Numbered from the stretch's first letter, positions 27,370-36,789 are shown. The stretch is 64,000 bases of DNA from Devosia psychrophila (GCF_000971275.1 NZ_LAPV01000076.1:1-64000); one strand, 5' to 3'. Notes: generated by a model not told the origin, from the sequence alone. Made by a program: numbers and translations.

Positions 27370-27514
27370 GGCATATCGTCTCCTGACAAGACCGATGTAG
27401 GCGCGGAGCGAGGTACCTATAAGTTGCGCAACTGTCGCAGTGCCAACCTGCCGCATGATGCCGAAAAAAAGTCCAACCGACACTCGCGCACAGCTCTCAT
27501 GGCCTCGTTAGCTT

Positions 27515-27536
27515 AAATCGCTCAACTGGAGCGATT
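27515..27536. repeat. ACT-loop hairpin repeat, copy B
   Basis: AAATCGCTCA-ACT-GGAGCGATT with the same CTCATGGCC upstream flank as copy A. The stem has a mismatch next to the loop and at its base. It lies in the divergent region between fnrN and copA, upstream of the CueR operator. Confidence 0.75.
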
Positions 27537-27560
27537 CGTCCCCGCGGGCCGCTTCCAAGC

Positions 27561-27591
27561 TTGACCTTCCCATGATGGGAAGGTCTATATG
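27561..27591 (+). promoter_or_regulatory. CueR-controlled copA promoter
   Basis: A perfect dyad ACCTTCC-CATGATG-GGAAGGT (27564-27584) lies between a -35 TTGACC (27561-27566) and a -10 TATATG (27586-27591). The 19-base spacer is the hallmark of MerR-family copper promoters. It is 22 bases upstream of the copA ATG, and the regulator itself is encoded two genes into the operon. Confidence 0.93.
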
Positions 27592-27612
27592 TGATGGGAC
27601 GAGGTGAATACC

Positions 27613-29856
27613 ATGAACGAACACGTCCATTCCAAGCCGCTTTCCATCGATATTACGGGCATGACCTGCGCTTCCTGCGTGTTGCGGGTGGAGAAGTCGC
27701 TGCTCAAGGTGCCGGGGGTGACATCGGCGTCGGTGAACCTGGCGACCGAGCGTGCGACCGTGCACGGCGGTGATGGTGACGCCCTGCTGAGCGCGATCGC
27801 CAAAGCCGGGTACACTGGCAGCAAGACGCCCGAGGTCCACGATCACGGTGGGCATCATCACCATGACGAAGATGCCGCCATCCTTCGTCGCGATGTGCTG
27901 ATTGCGGGGGTGCTGACGCTGCCAGTATTCGTGCTGGAAATGCTCAGCCATCTTTATATGCCGTTCCACATGGCACTGACCGCGCTGGTTCCGACGCAGG
28001 TGCTGTGGGTGGCGTATTTCATTGCCACCAGTATCGTGCTGTTCGGGCCGGGCTGGCGTTTTTTCAAGGTAGGTATACCGGCGCTGCTGCGCGGTGCGCC
28101 GGAGATGAACTCGCTGGTCGCGCTGGGCGCCGGTGCGGCCTACCTCTACTCAGTGGTTGCCACTTTTGCGCCGCAGCTGCTGCCTGAGGGCACGCGCTAT
28201 ATCTATTACGAGGCCGCGGCGGTCATCGTGACGCTGATCCTCGTTGGACGCTGGCTGGAGGCGCTGGCCAAGGGCCGCACCGGCGAGGCGATCCAGCGAC
28301 TGGTGCGCGAGCAGGCCAAGACCGCGCGGGTGCAGCGTGACGGAAAAACCGTGGAGCTGCCGATCGAACAGGTGGTGGCGGGCGATATTATCCTGGTGCG
28401 GCCGGGCGAGAAGATCGCGGTCGATGGCGAGATCGTCGATGGGTCGAGCCATGTGGATGAATCAATGATTTCGGGCGAGTCCCTGCCGGTGTCCAAGACC
28501 GTCGGCGCTGCGGTGGTCGGCGGGACGCTCAATACCTCGGGCAGCTTCAGCTTCCACGCCACCAAGGTGGGCGGCGATACCATGCTGGCGCAGATCATCC
28601 GCATGGTCGAGGAAGCGCAGGGTGGCAAGCTGCCGATCCAAGGGGTGGTCGACAAGATCACGCTTTGGTTCGTGCCAGCCGTCATCGCGCTAGCGGTTTT
28701 GACCTTTGGCGTCTGGGCGGTGTTTGGACCGGAACCGGCCTATACATTTGGGCTGGTCAATGCGGTGGCTGTGCTGATCATCGCCTGCCCTTGCGCCATG
28801 GGCTTGGCCGTGCCGACCTCGATCATGGTCGGCACTGGCAGGGCGGCAGAGCTCGGCGTGTTGTTCCGTAAGAGCGAGGCGCTGCAGCAGTTGCGCGATG
28901 CCAAGGTGGTGGCCTTCGACAAAACCGGCACGCTGACCGAAGGCAAGCCGGCGCTGACCGACCTGATCCTCGACGATGATTTCGAGCATGACGAGGTGCT
29001 GGCGCTGGTGGCGGCCGTGGAGGCCAAGTCGGAGCATCCAATTGCGGCTGCTATAGCCGCGGCGGCTGAAAAGGCAGCCCTTAGCCTGGGCGTCGCAACC
29101 GAATTCCAGTCGCATGCCGGTAATGGCGTTACCGCGCGGGTCGATGGGCGGCTGGTGTCGGTGGGGTCGCAGCGATATCTCGGGCATCTGGATTTTTCGG
29201 ACTTCGCAAATGCGATCGAAAAGCTCGCGGACGCGGGCAAGACGCCGGTGTTTGCCGCGATAGATGACAAGCTGGCAGCAGCCATTGTCGTTGCCGATAG
29301 CATCAAGCCAACCAGCAAGGCCGTGATCGCGGCGCTGCATGCGATTGGGCTGAAGACCGTGATGATATCGGGGGACAATCGGCGAACAGCCGAGGTGATT
29401 GCCCGGCAGTTGGGCATCGACGAGGTGCGGGCCGAGGTGTTGCCGGCCGAAAAAGTGTCCACGATCAAGGCGCTGCGGGCTTTTGGCGTGGTCGCTTATG
29501 TGGGTGACGGCATCAACGATGCCCCTGCCCTTGCGGAAGCCGATATCGGCATCGCGGTGGGTACCGGTACGGACGCCGCCATCGAAAGCGCCGATGTGGT
29601 GCTGCTCGGCGGGGATCTTGGCGGCGTGCTCAATGCGCTGGCCGTGAGCCGGGCGACGATGCGCAACATCTGGGAGAATCTCGGCTGGGCCTTTGGTTAC
29701 AACGTGCTGCTGATACCGCTAGCGGCGGGGGTGTTGTATCCGGCGTTCGGCATTCTGCTCAATCCGATGATCGGCGCCGGCGCCATGGCGCTGAGCTCGG
29801 TGTTCGTCGTCTCCAATGCGCAACGTTTGCGCACCATAAAGGGCGTACGCCCATGA
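27613..29856 (+). CDS. copA: Copper-exporting P1B-1-type ATPase CopA
   Basis: About 747 residues from the ATG at 27613; an in-frame GTG nine bases upstream is an alternative. There is one N-terminal metal-binding domain with MTCASC, then a histidine-rich linker ([12 protein letters not shown]) and eight membrane helices including the ion-binding CPC ([11 protein letters not shown]). The phosphorylation site DKTGT is near residue 436, with [12 protein letters not shown] and [13 protein letters not shown] also present. It pumps Cu(I) out of the cytoplasm. The gene is controlled by the CueR-type promoter just upstream, and its stop overlaps the cueR start (ATGA). Confidence 0.96.
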   Translation: MNEHVHSKPLSIDITGMTCASCVLRVEKSLLKVPGVTSASVNLATERATVHGGDGDALLSAIAKAGYTGSKTPEVHDHGGHHHHDEDAAILRRDVLIAGVLTLPVFVLEMLSHLYMPFHMALTALVPTQVLWVAYFIATSIVLFGPGWRFFKVGIPALLRGAPEMNSLVALGAGAAYLYSVVATFAPQLLPEGTRYIYYEAAAVIVTLILVGRWLEALAKGRTGEAIQRLVREQAKTARVQRDGKTVELPIEQVVAGDIILVRPGEKIAVDGEIVDGSSHVDESMISGESLPVSKTVGAAVVGGTLNTSGSFSFHATKVGGDTMLAQIIRMVEEAQGGKLPIQGVVDKITLWFVPAVIALAVLTFGVWAVFGPEPAYTFGLVNAVAVLIIACPCAMGLAVPTSIMVGTGRAAELGVLFRKSEALQQLRDAKVVAFDKTGTLTEGKPALTDLILDDDFEHDEVLALVAAVEAKSEHPIAAAIAAAAEKAALSLGVATEFQSHAGNGVTARVDGRLVSVGSQRYLGHLDFSDFANAIEKLADAGKTPVFAAIDDKLAAAIVVADSIKPTSKAVIAALHAIGLKTVMISGDNRRTAEVIARQLGIDEVRAEVLPAEKVSTIKALRAFGVVAYVGDGINDAPALAEADIGIAVGTGTDAAIESADVVLLGGDLGGVLNALAVSRATMRNIWENLGWAFGYNVLLIPLAAGVLYPAFGILLNPMIGAGAMALSSVFVVSNAQRLRTIKGVRP

Positions 29857-30272
29857 ATATCGGCGAGGCCTCCAGCGCTACTGGCGTGTCGGCGAAGATG
29901 ATCCGCTATTACGAGTCGATAGGATTGATCCGGGCGCCGCTGCGCACCGGGAGCAATTATCGGGTGTATGGCGACGACGAGGTGCATGTCCTGCGTTTCG
30001 TCAAACGGGCGCGAACGCTGGGTTTTTCGGTGGACGAGACCGCTACGCTGCTGGGGCTATGGCAAGACAAGTCGCGGGCCAGCGGCGAGGTCAAGGACAT
30101 CGCGATCGGCCATATTGCGGCACTCGAAACCAAGATTGCCGAGCTGCAGGGGATGGTGAAAACGCTCAAGCACCTGGCGCATTGCTGCGGCGGCGACAAG
30201 CGGCCGGACTGCCCGATTCTGGATGACCTTGCGGGCGAAGGCCCCATAACGAATAGATACCGAGATGACTGA
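29853..30272 (+). CDS. cueR: Cu(I)-responsive MerR-family regulator CueR/HmrR
   Basis: 139 residues. The MerR HTH ([20 protein letters not shown], then [18 protein letters not shown]) is followed by a dimerisation helix and the copper loop [13 protein letters not shown], in which two cysteines spaced about eight apart bind Cu(I), as in CueR/HmrR. It twists the 19-base spacer promoter of copA into an active form when copper is present. It overlaps copA by four bases and copZ by eight, so it is made as part of the operon it controls. Confidence 0.95.
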   Translation: MNIGEASSATGVSAKMIRYYESIGLIRAPLRTGSNYRVYGDDEVHVLRFVKRARTLGFSVDETATLLGLWQDKSRASGEVKDIAIGHIAALETKIAELQGMVKTLKHLAHCCGGDKRPDCPILDDLAGEGPITNRYRDD

Positions 30273-30465
30273 CAAGACCGTGTTTATCGTCAACGACATG
30301 ACCTGCAATCATTGCGTCGGCACGGTGACAAAGGCGCTGCAGCAGGCGCTGCTGGGCGCCGAGATCTCGGTGGATCTGGCAACCCACAAGGTAAGCTTTT
30401 CCGGCGACAAGGCGGCGGGCGAAAACGCCATTCGCGAGGCCGGCTATACGCCCGAGGCCGCCTAG
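30265..30465 (+). CDS. copZ: CopZ-like copper chaperone
   Basis: 66 residues forming a single heavy-metal-associated domain with the MTCNHC metal site near the N-terminus and a C-terminal EAGYTPE typical of the fold. It probably hands Cu(I) to CopA or CueR in the cytoplasm. It overlaps cueR by eight bases, completing a copA-cueR-copZ operon. Confidence 0.92.
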   Translation: MTDKTVFIVNDMTCNHCVGTVTKALQQALLGAEISVDLATHKVSFSGDKAAGENAIREAGYTPEAA

Positions 30466-30503
30466 CTTTTCTTACTTCTCTTTTGGCTCAGAAGTCAGAA
30501 CGT

Positions 30504-31216
30504 TCAAGCATCCAGCAGAGGCAGGAAGCCTCCAAAAATGCGTCGGGTGTCATCGCCTGGCGCATTGTCCTCCTGCATGCGCGGGTCTTGAAAGATCTTC
30601 GGCCAAGCCGCACCGCGCACGGTCTTGGATGGCCATTCGATGAACGAAAACACGACGGTCTCGTCTGGCTTGGCGTTGACCGCCTTCTTGAAATCGGTTT
30701 GCTTTCCATCGGGCACGTTGTCGCCCCAGGCATCGATGAAGCGCGTCGCGCCCAGCTCGGTAAAGATCGCGGCCTGCCGCTTTAGCAGCGCGCTGTAGTC
30801 GTCTTTGCGCGCGGTCAGTACGGGAATGATCGCACCATCGACATAGCCCGGTTTAGCAGCCGTGCCGACCTCGTGAACGCCATGGAAGCCGCCATAGATC
30901 AAGCGCGCACCGTCAAATGGCATATTGGCTCCATCTGCGCCATGGCTGGATCATTGCTCATCTTTTCGCCGGCCGCATCGGCAGCGGCCTTGTCGGTAAA
31001 TTCCTGCCATGAGAAGACGACCACCTCGTCCGCCTTGGCGGCCACCGCGCGGCGGAAATCGGTCAGCTCGCCGTCCTTCACATCGTCGCCTCAGGCTTCC
31101 ATCAGCCGCATGGCCCCACAGCCTTTCAACCGATCGACGTAGTGCTCGGCAAATTTCCTGTACTTGTCCTTGTTGCCAGCCGGAACGGCTGCGACGAAGC
31201 CGGAAATATAGGTCAT
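30504..31216 (-). pseudogene. Tandem DUF1428 gene, first domain broken by a stop and a frameshift
   Basis: The strand encodes two consecutive DUF1428 domains. The first begins at the ATG at 31216 (MTYISGFVAAVPAGNKDKYR, GGGGAGAG upstream). It runs to MRLMEA, where TGA replaces the conserved tryptophan (compare DAWGDNV in the second copy). It then continues DDVKDGELTDFRRAV and is interrupted near 30930 by a frameshift before MPFDGARLIYGGF. The second domain (30504-about 30868) is intact: YVDGAIIPVLTARKDDY through RIFGGFLPLLDA. The second copy may still be made from the ATG at 30923. DUF1428 proteins have no settled function. Either stop or frameshift could be a sequencing error, but both together suggest decay. 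Confidence 0.8.
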
Positions 31217-31434
31217 TTTTCTCTCCCCTTCTGCCTCGCCGGCAGGAGGCCGAGCAAACAGCAAAAGTTCCTGCTTGAAAAGATCGCAGGATTTCGTGGC
31301 AGGGATGTGATGGGAGTTTGGTGAGCCTCAACGGCGCCAAATAGTCCGGCGTCGTCAGAGGCTCATGTCCTGAACGGCGGTCACGACGCGACGTTCCTGC
31401 GGCATGTTGTCAAACGCTCGTGAGCGTAAAGCAA

Positions 31435-31458
31435 AGGGCGCCCGATGCGGGGCGCCCT
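31435..31458 (-). terminator. Terminator after the sugar-transport operon
   Basis: AGGGCGCCC and GGGCGCCCT form a nine-base-pair stem around GATGCG. On the minus strand it is followed by TTGCTTT. It lies 27 bases beyond the stop of the sugar-binding protein gene. Confidence 0.75.
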
Positions 31459-31484
31459 CCAGATGAACGGATTCTGAACGAAAA

Positions 31485-32435
31485 TCAGAACGGGCTGTCG
31501 GCGTCCAGGAAGTCGGCCGCGTTGTCCTTGGTGATCAGGGTCGAGTCGAGAATGTAGCGACCGGCAACCTGCACGCCACCGACGAGGTGCGACGTGGTCA
31601 GCTCGATGGCCGTGGCGATCATGGCCGGGCTGTAGCTGACGTCGACGGGGGTCAGTGCGTCGCCATTGGCCACGGCCTGCAGGATCTGCTGCATGCCAGC
31701 GCCGCCGACGACGAACATTTCGCTTTCACGGCCAGCCTGCTTGATGGCTTCGATAGCGCCTAGGGAGATGTCGTCGTCCTGGGTCCAGACACCCTTGATG
31801 TCGGGGAAGCGAGTCAGGAAATCCTGCATCACCTTGAAGCCGTCATCGCGGTTCCAGTTGGCGAATTCGTCGTCGAGAACGGTGAAGTTGCCGCCTTCGA
31901 TGCCGCTCATGAAACCGTCGAAACGCTGCTGATCGATCGGGATCGGCAGGCCGCGCAGGATGACGATGTTGCCGCCTTCAGGCAGCGCTTCCTTGAAATA
32001 AGTAGCGGCGTTGGCACCGAGGCCGGGATTGTCGCCGGCCACATAGAGGTTTTCGACACCGGTGATCGACAGCTGGCGATCGACCACGGTGACGAACTTG
32101 CCGGCATCCTTGACCTGCTTGATGGCCGAGGTCATCGCATCGGGATCGCCCGGCAGGATGACGAGGGCATCGATATTGCGGGTCGAAACCATGTCTTCGA
32201 TATCGGCGATCTGCTTGGGCGCATCGGGGGCCGAAGCAAACACGAACTCGACGTTGGGATAGGTGGTCTTGAGGCGATCGATGGATTGCTGGGCGAAGTA
32301 ATTCACGCCGCCGGTCCAGCCATGGTCGGCCGCCGGCACGGAGACGCCGATGGTGACCTTGTCCTGCGCCACGGCGACGCCGCCCAGGCTGCCGGCCACG
32401 ATGGCCGTCGCCAAAAGGGATTTTACCAGTTTCAT
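31485..32435 (-). CDS. Sugar ABC transporter substrate-binding protein (ribose/galactose class)
   Basis: 316 residues with a signal peptide (MKLVKSLLATAIVAGSLGGV, cleaved after AVAQ) and a Peripla_BP_4 fold. The mature part begins KVTIGVSVPAADHGWTGGVN and contains DIEDMVSTRNIDALVILPGD and GVWTQDDDISLGAIEAIKQA. It would bind a pentose or hexose in the periplasm. It is the third gene of an ATPase-permease-binding-protein operon, 103 bases after the permease gene, and ends at a terminator. No catabolic gene is adjacent, so the sugar cannot be named. Confidence 0.9.
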   Translation of the reverse strand: MKLVKSLLATAIVAGSLGGVAVAQDKVTIGVSVPAADHGWTGGVNYFAQQSIDRLKTTYPNVEFVFASAPDAPKQIADIEDMVSTRNIDALVILPGDPDAMTSAIKQVKDAGKFVTVVDRQLSITGVENLYVAGDNPGLGANAATYFKEALPEGGNIVILRGLPIPIDQQRFDGFMSGIEGGNFTVLDDEFANWNRDDGFKVMQDFLTRFPDIKGVWTQDDDISLGAIEAIKQAGRESEMFVVGGAGMQQILQAVANGDALTPVDVSYSPAMIATAIELTTSHLVGGVQVAGRYILDSTLITKDNAADFLDADSPF

Positions 32436-32538
32436 TTCAGTCCTCCCGTAAGTGCCCTTTTCGGGCGATGTAACTTCGTATTCCCCGATGCCACCCGGTG
32501 CTTGATGACCTTGCGAGCGGCGCCGGAAATTGTGGTCG

Positions 32539-33537
32539 CTAGGTGCGCTTGCCGCGTTGCAGCAGCACGGCGAGAATGATGATGACGCCCTGGAACGCCC
32601 CGTTGAGATAGGGGCTGATCAGGCTCTGCAGATTGAGAATATTGCCGATCAGGCCGAGGATAACGACGCCCACCACGGTGCCCCAGATGCGGCCATAGCC
32701 GCCCTTAAGGGTGGTGCCGCCGATGATCACGCCGGCAATGGCCTCAAGCTCCCACAGCACGCCCGTGGTGCTGGAGGCCGAGCCAAGCCGCGGCACATAA
32801 AGCAGCACCGCGACGCCGACCAGCAAGCCCTGCAGAATGTAGGTCAGCAGGCGGACGTTATCGACGTTGATCGAGGAATATCGGGCGACCTGCTCATTGG
32901 AGCCGATGGCAGCGCAGTGGCGGCCGAAAGCAGTCCGACGCATTAGGATTTCGCCGCCGATGGCCACCAGCGCGAAGACGATGATGGGGTAAGGCACGCC
33001 GAGCAGTCCGTCATAATAGACCGGACGATAAACGTCGGCGACATCGAAGTTCAGCGACAGCGTGCCGCCGTTGGCGAGAAATGTCACCAGCGAGCGAAAG
33101 ATGCCCATGGTGCCCAGCGTCACGATGAAGGCCTCGATGCGGCCTCGGGTGATCATCAATCCGTTGAAAGTACCAGCCACGCCGCCGAGCAAAATGCCTG
33201 CCAGCATGCCGGCCAGCACGACGCCCCAGCCGATGCCCATGGTCGGAATGAGCCAATTCATCACCATGATCATGAGGCCGGCAATCACTGCCGCCATCGA
33301 GCCGACAGAGAGATCGATACCGCCAGCGGTGATGACGAAGGTTGCGCCGATAGCAATGATGCCGATGAAGGACGAGCGTGCCAGCACATTGGTCAGGTTG
33401 CTGTAGCTCAGGAAATTCTCGTTGAGCGAGATGCCGAGCAGGACCAGCAGCAGCAGGGCCAGCAAAGGGCCGACCGTCTTGAGCTCGAGGCGGAAGCCGC
33501 GCTTGGGTTTTTCGGAAATATCAGACGCTGCGCTCAT
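32539..33537 (-). CDS. Sugar ABC transporter permease (RbsC-like)
   Basis: 332 residues from the ATG at 33537 (MSAASDISEKPKRGF), overlapping the ATPase gene by 17 bases. It is a BPD_transp_2 permease with about eight to ten hydrophobic segments, including FVITAGGIDLSVGSMAAVIA and IIGGTTLKGGYGRIWGTVVG. A single permease gene implies a homodimeric channel, in contrast to the rhaPQ pair. It imports an unidentified sugar with the flanking ATPase and binding protein. Confidence 0.9.
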   Translation of the reverse strand: MSAASDISEKPKRGFRLELKTVGPLLALLLLVLLGISLNENFLSYSNLTNVLARSSFIGIIAIGATFVITAGGIDLSVGSMAAVIAGLMIMVMNWLIPTMGIGWGVVLAGMLAGILLGGVAGTFNGLMITRGRIEAFIVTLGTMGIFRSLVTFLANGGTLSLNFDVADVYRPVYYDGLLGVPYPIIVFALVAIGGEILMRRTAFGRHCAAIGSNEQVARYSSINVDNVRLLTYILQGLLVGVAVLLYVPRLGSASSTTGVLWELEAIAGVIIGGTTLKGGYGRIWGTVVGVVILGLIGNILNLQSLISPYLNGAFQGVIIILAVLLQRGKRT

Positions 33538-35059
33538 CGTGTCCACTCTGCTTGATGCCGGCGGCGTACCGCATGATTTCTGCTTCGGTAATCTCGGCGC
33601 CTTCAAGCAGCCCGGCGAGGCGCCCCTCGCGCATCACCACCACGCGATGGCAGAGGCCGATTACTTCCTGCATCTCGGAGGAGATGACGATGATCGATTT
33701 CCCCTCGGCGGCGAGAGCGGCGATGATATGATAGATCTGCTGCTTGGTGCCGACATCGATGCCGCGGGTCGGCTCATCCATGATGATGATGTCCGGCTCG
33801 CTTTCCATGGTCTTGCCCAGCATCAGTTTCTGCTGGTTGCCACCCGACAGGCGACCGACAGCCACCGTGGCATCGCGCGCGCGGATATCGAAACGGCGCA
33901 CCGCCCGCTCCAGCGCCCGGCTTTCGCTGGCGGTATCGAGGAAGCCGGCCTTGAGATGGCGCTTAAGGGTGAGCAGGGTCAGATTTGGCCGCAGGCCCAT
34001 GTTGAGCAGTAGGCCCTTGCCCTTGCGATCCTTGGTCATGTAGGCGAGGCCCGCTTCGACCGATTGCGCAACGCGGGTGAAATTGACCGGCTTGCCGTCG
34101 AGCGTGATTTCGCCGCTATCGCGGTGACTGAGGCCGACGATGGCTTCGGCGACGGCGGTGCGGCCCGATCCGATCAGGCCGGCGAAGCCTAGGATTTCAC
34201 CCTTGCGCAGGTCAAAGGAAATATCCTTGACGCCAGTCGCCACGAGGTTGCGCACCCCCAGCACCACCGGCGCATCGACATCGGGCTCATGCTTGGGCGG
34301 GTAGAGATTGGACAGTTCGCGACCGACCATCATCTGGGCAATGGAATCAGGCGTTAGCGCTTCGGTGCCGACGGTGGCGATCCACTGCCCGTCGCGCAGC
34401 ACGGTGACGCGGTCGGCCAGCTCCATGATTTCGTCGAGCTTGTGGGAGATAAAGATCACGGCGACGCCGCGTGCGGTCAGGCGGCGGATCTGTTCGAACA
34501 GGGTCTCCGTCTCGCCCACGGAGAGCACGGCGGTCGGCTCGTCCATGATCAGCACGCGGGCGTCGCGGCTGATGGCCTTGGCAATTTCTACCATCTGCTT
34601 GTCGGCGACGGACAGCGTATTGATACGGGCGTCCGGATCGATCCGGACGTGCAGCGTTTCCATGACGGCGCGAGCGCGTTTGCGCATTTCGCCAACCTCG
34701 AGAAAGCCGAATTTCTTGAGTTCCCGGCCGAGGAAGATCGAGTCCGCCACCGTCAGGTGTTCGGCCAGGTTTTGCTCCTGGTGAATGAGCACGATGCCCA
34801 TGGATTCTGCGGCGCCATTGGGGGGCAGGACCACGGTCTGGCCGTCAAAACCGATCGAGCCGGAGGTTGGCTGTTCTATGCCAGAGAGGATTTTGATCAG
34901 CGTAGATTTGCCAGCACCGTTCTCGCCGATGATGGCGTGAACTTCGCCGGGCCTGATATCGAAATCTATGCTGAACAGCACCGGAATTTCGCCAAACGAC
35001 TTGGAAATCCTGTTCGCTGACAGAATGGCTGGCGCAGGGGTGCCTTGGGCAATAATCAA
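33521..35059 (-). CDS. Sugar ABC transporter ATP-binding protein (RbsA-like)
   Basis: About 512 residues from a TTG at 35059, chosen because GAGGGAGGGG lies seven bases upstream; the frame is open to an ATG at 35134 without a good site. Two ATPase halves are present: GENGAGKSTLIK and VLIMDEPTAVLS in the first, LSGGNQQKLMLGKTM and IIIMDEPTRGID in the second. It drives import with the permease and binding protein downstream. Two LacI-type operators lie 61-95 bases upstream. Confidence 0.9.
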   Translation of the reverse strand: MIIAQGTPAPAILSANRISKSFGEIPVLFSIDFDIRPGEVHAIIGENGAGKSTLIKILSGIEQPTSGSIGFDGQTVVLPPNGAAESMGIVLIHQEQNLAEHLTVADSIFLGRELKKFGFLEVGEMRKRARAVMETLHVRIDPDARINTLSVADKQMVEIAKAISRDARVLIMDEPTAVLSVGETETLFEQIRRLTARGVAVIFISHKLDEIMELADRVTVLRDGQWIATVGTEALTPDSIAQMMVGRELSNLYPPKHEPDVDAPVVLGVRNLVATGVKDISFDLRKGEILGFAGLIGSGRTAVAEAIVGLSHRDSGEITLDGKPVNFTRVAQSVEAGLAYMTKDRKGKGLLLNMGLRPNLTLLTLKRHLKAGFLDTASESRALERAVRRFDIRARDATVAVGRLSGGNQQKLMLGKTMESEPDIIIMDEPTRGIDVGTKQQIYHIIAALAAEGKSIIVISSEMQEVIGLCHRVVVMREGRLAGLLEGAEITEAEIMRYAAGIKQSGHDERSV

Positions 35060-35117
35060 CGTGAAACCCCTCCCTCGAATGCGGTCCGCTTGGCGCGGGC
35101 TCTTCATCCGTGACATC

Positions 35118-35154
35118 GATGTAAAGGTTTTCATAAATGATGTAAAGGTTTACA
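35118..35154. promoter_or_regulatory. Tandem LacI-type operators
   Basis: GATGTAAAGGTTT occurs twice (35118-35130 and 35139-35151), spaced 21 bases apart, two helical turns. The right copy extends to the dyad TGTAAA-GG-TTTACA (35141-35154) and the left to TGTAAA-GG-TTTTCA (35120-35133). They lie between the transporter operon and the divergent LacI-family gene and probably bind its product. Confidence 0.75.
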
Positions 35155-35253
35155 CAAACGGGAAACCGTGTAGCCTTGTGCAAATGTTGTGGCGCAACCA
35201 GCGCCTTCTGCTAAAGGCAGCAAAGCGGGACCGCCGCGGGGGCGGAGCGCCAA

Positions 35254-36279
35254 TTGCAGCACCAAAAGCTGGCCACTATCGAGGACGTTGCGGCGATCGC
35301 CGGCGTATCCATCGCCACGGTCAGTCGTGCTATCAACGAGCCGCGCAAAGTGGCGGACGAGACCCGCCGTCGCGTCAGCGAAGCCGTCGCCCAAACCGGC
35401 TATACAACCAATGCCATGGCGCGCTCGCTGCGCATGCGCCGGTCCAACATGATCCTGATTCTGGCGCCCGATGTGGGTGATCCGAACTTCTCCAATATCC
35501 TGGTCGGCCTCGAGACCGAGGCCAGCAAGCGCGGTTATGGCGTGTTGATTGGCAATACGCAGAACGACGCCACGCGCGAGACGGATTATCTGCGTTTCAT
35601 CAGCTCCAACCAGGCCGACGGGCTGATCCTGTTTACCGGCCACCTGCCCTATGGCTTTGGCAATGAAGCCGGCGAGGCGCGGCTGCCGCCGATGGTGGCG
35701 GTGAACGAGCCCGTCAGCAACAGCGATGTGCCGTTTGTGGGCGTTGATAATTTCGAGGGCTCGCGTGTCGCCACCGAACACCTGATTTCGCAGGGTCACC
35801 GCCGCATCGCCTTTATCGGCCACTCGACCAGCAAGGCGGTCAACATGCTGCGCGAGCGCGGCTATCGCGCGGCGCTGGAGGGCCAAGGCATTCCGATCGA
35901 CCCGCGCCTGATCCTTGATGGTGACGGCACAACGGAATCCGGTCGTGCTGCCACGGAGCACATGTTCGTGCGCGACGTGCTGCCGACGGCGTTCCTTTGC
36001 GTCAATGACGCGACGGCGCTCGGCGTCATCATCTCGCTCAACGCGCGGCGCTATGACCTGCCGCGCGAATTCTCGGTGATGGGATTCGACGATATTTCCT
36101 TCGCCAGCTTCGTGACTCCGTCGCTGACCACGATGAAGCAGCCGCGGCTTAAAATTGGCGAAGAAGCGATGGACCTCTTGCTGGCACTGCTGGAAGGCAA
36201 ACCGCCCCGGCAGAAGGAAGTGCTGCTGCGGGCGGAGCTGATCGTCAGGAACTCGGTGGGGCGTGCTGCGCGGGAGTGA
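35254..36279 (+). CDS. LacI-family transcriptional regulator
   Basis: 341 residues from a TTG at 35254 (QHQKLATIEDVAAIAGVSIA), with GGCGGAG upstream. The N-terminal HTH and hinge (GVSIATVSRAINEPRKVADE) are followed by a periplasmic-binding-like effector domain to the C-terminus (SVMGFDDISFASFVTPSLTT). It is divergent from the sugar ABC operon and close to the two operators, so it is most likely that operon's repressor. The inducing sugar is unknown. No alternative ATG start gives the complete HTH. Confidence 0.9.
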   Translation: MQHQKLATIEDVAAIAGVSIATVSRAINEPRKVADETRRRVSEAVAQTGYTTNAMARSLRMRRSNMILILAPDVGDPNFSNILVGLETEASKRGYGVLIGNTQNDATRETDYLRFISSNQADGLILFTGHLPYGFGNEAGEARLPPMVAVNEPVSNSDVPFVGVDNFEGSRVATEHLISQGHRRIAFIGHSTSKAVNMLRERGYRAALEGQGIPIDPRLILDGDGTTESGRAATEHMFVRDVLPTAFLCVNDATALGVIISLNARRYDLPREFSVMGFDDISFASFVTPSLTTMKQPRLKIGEEAMDLLLALLEGKPPRQKEVLLRAELIVRNSVGRAARE

Positions 36280-36338
36280 TGGTGTGGGGTGATGGTTTGG
36301 CCACGGAGGCTGAGGCTCCTTCGTCCAAGATAGAAAAG

Positions 36339-36692
36339 TCAGCCGCCGTTTTTGGCTAGCCAGGCTTGCATCCAGGCGATTTCTTCCTCCTGCGCGGCGA
36401 TGATGGCTTCGGCAAGGGCCTTCACTTCTGGGTCGGTGCCGTGCTCAAGCTCGATGCGCGCCATCTCGACCGCGCCCTGGTGGTGCGGGATCATGCTGCG
36501 GATGAAATCTACGTCGGCGTTGCCGGTGAGTTCCGCCGACATGTCCTGATGCATTTTGGAGTTTGCGGCCATAAAGGCCTCGGTGGCCGCATTGCCGGTT
36601 GCGGCCGGCATGGCGTGACCTGAATGGTCCTGCGCCAATGCAGGAATGGCCAGGCCAATGGCAAGGGATGCGGCAAGTAACAGCGTCTTCAT
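36339..36692 (-). CDS. DUF305 family exported protein (copper-associated)
   Basis: 117 residues with a signal peptide (MKTLLLAASLAIGLAIPALA-Q) and a DUF305 domain containing FIRSMIPHHQGAVEMARIEL and a histidine/methionine-rich N-terminus (DHSGHAMPA, NSKMHQDM). DUF305 proteins are short periplasmic helical proteins, and several are linked to copper resistance (CopM-like). A CueR-like site sits 35-55 bases upstream, which supports a copper role in this genome. It is divergent from the arsR-cobF operon. Confidence 0.88.
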   Translation of the reverse strand: MKTLLLAASLAIGLAIPALAQDHSGHAMPAATGNAATEAFMAANSKMHQDMSAELTGNADVDFIRSMIPHHQGAVEMARIELEHGTDPEVKALAEAIIAAQEEEIAWMQAWLAKNGG

Positions 36693-36726
36693 GAGGCACC
36701 TCTGGCTGGTGTCGACAGCAGCATGC

Positions 36727-36747
36727 AGGATTGCCGCATGGGAAGGT
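36727..36747 (-). promoter_or_regulatory. Degenerate CueR-type site upstream of the DUF305 gene
   Basis: On the minus strand, TTGACC (-35) overlaps ACCTTCC-CATGCGG-CAATCCT. The left half-site and first spacer bases are identical to the copA operator (ACCTTCCCATG), while the right half is poorly conserved. It lies 35 bases before the DUF305 start. Confidence 0.55.
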
Positions 36748-36789
36748 CAAGCGCATTGACGCTGCCAGACGAGCTTGTTACTTAATTCT

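Noticed and set aside
27423..27434. AGTTGCGCAACT palindrome upstream of fnrN
   Set aside because: A perfect 12-base dyad, but it does not match the TTGAT-N4-ATCAA box and has no second copy in the window. It may be chance.
36693..36789. Cobalamin riboswitch before the cob operon
   Set aside because: The gap is only about 97 bases, too short for a B12 riboswitch of roughly 200 nucleotides, and no B12-box-like sequence was recognised.
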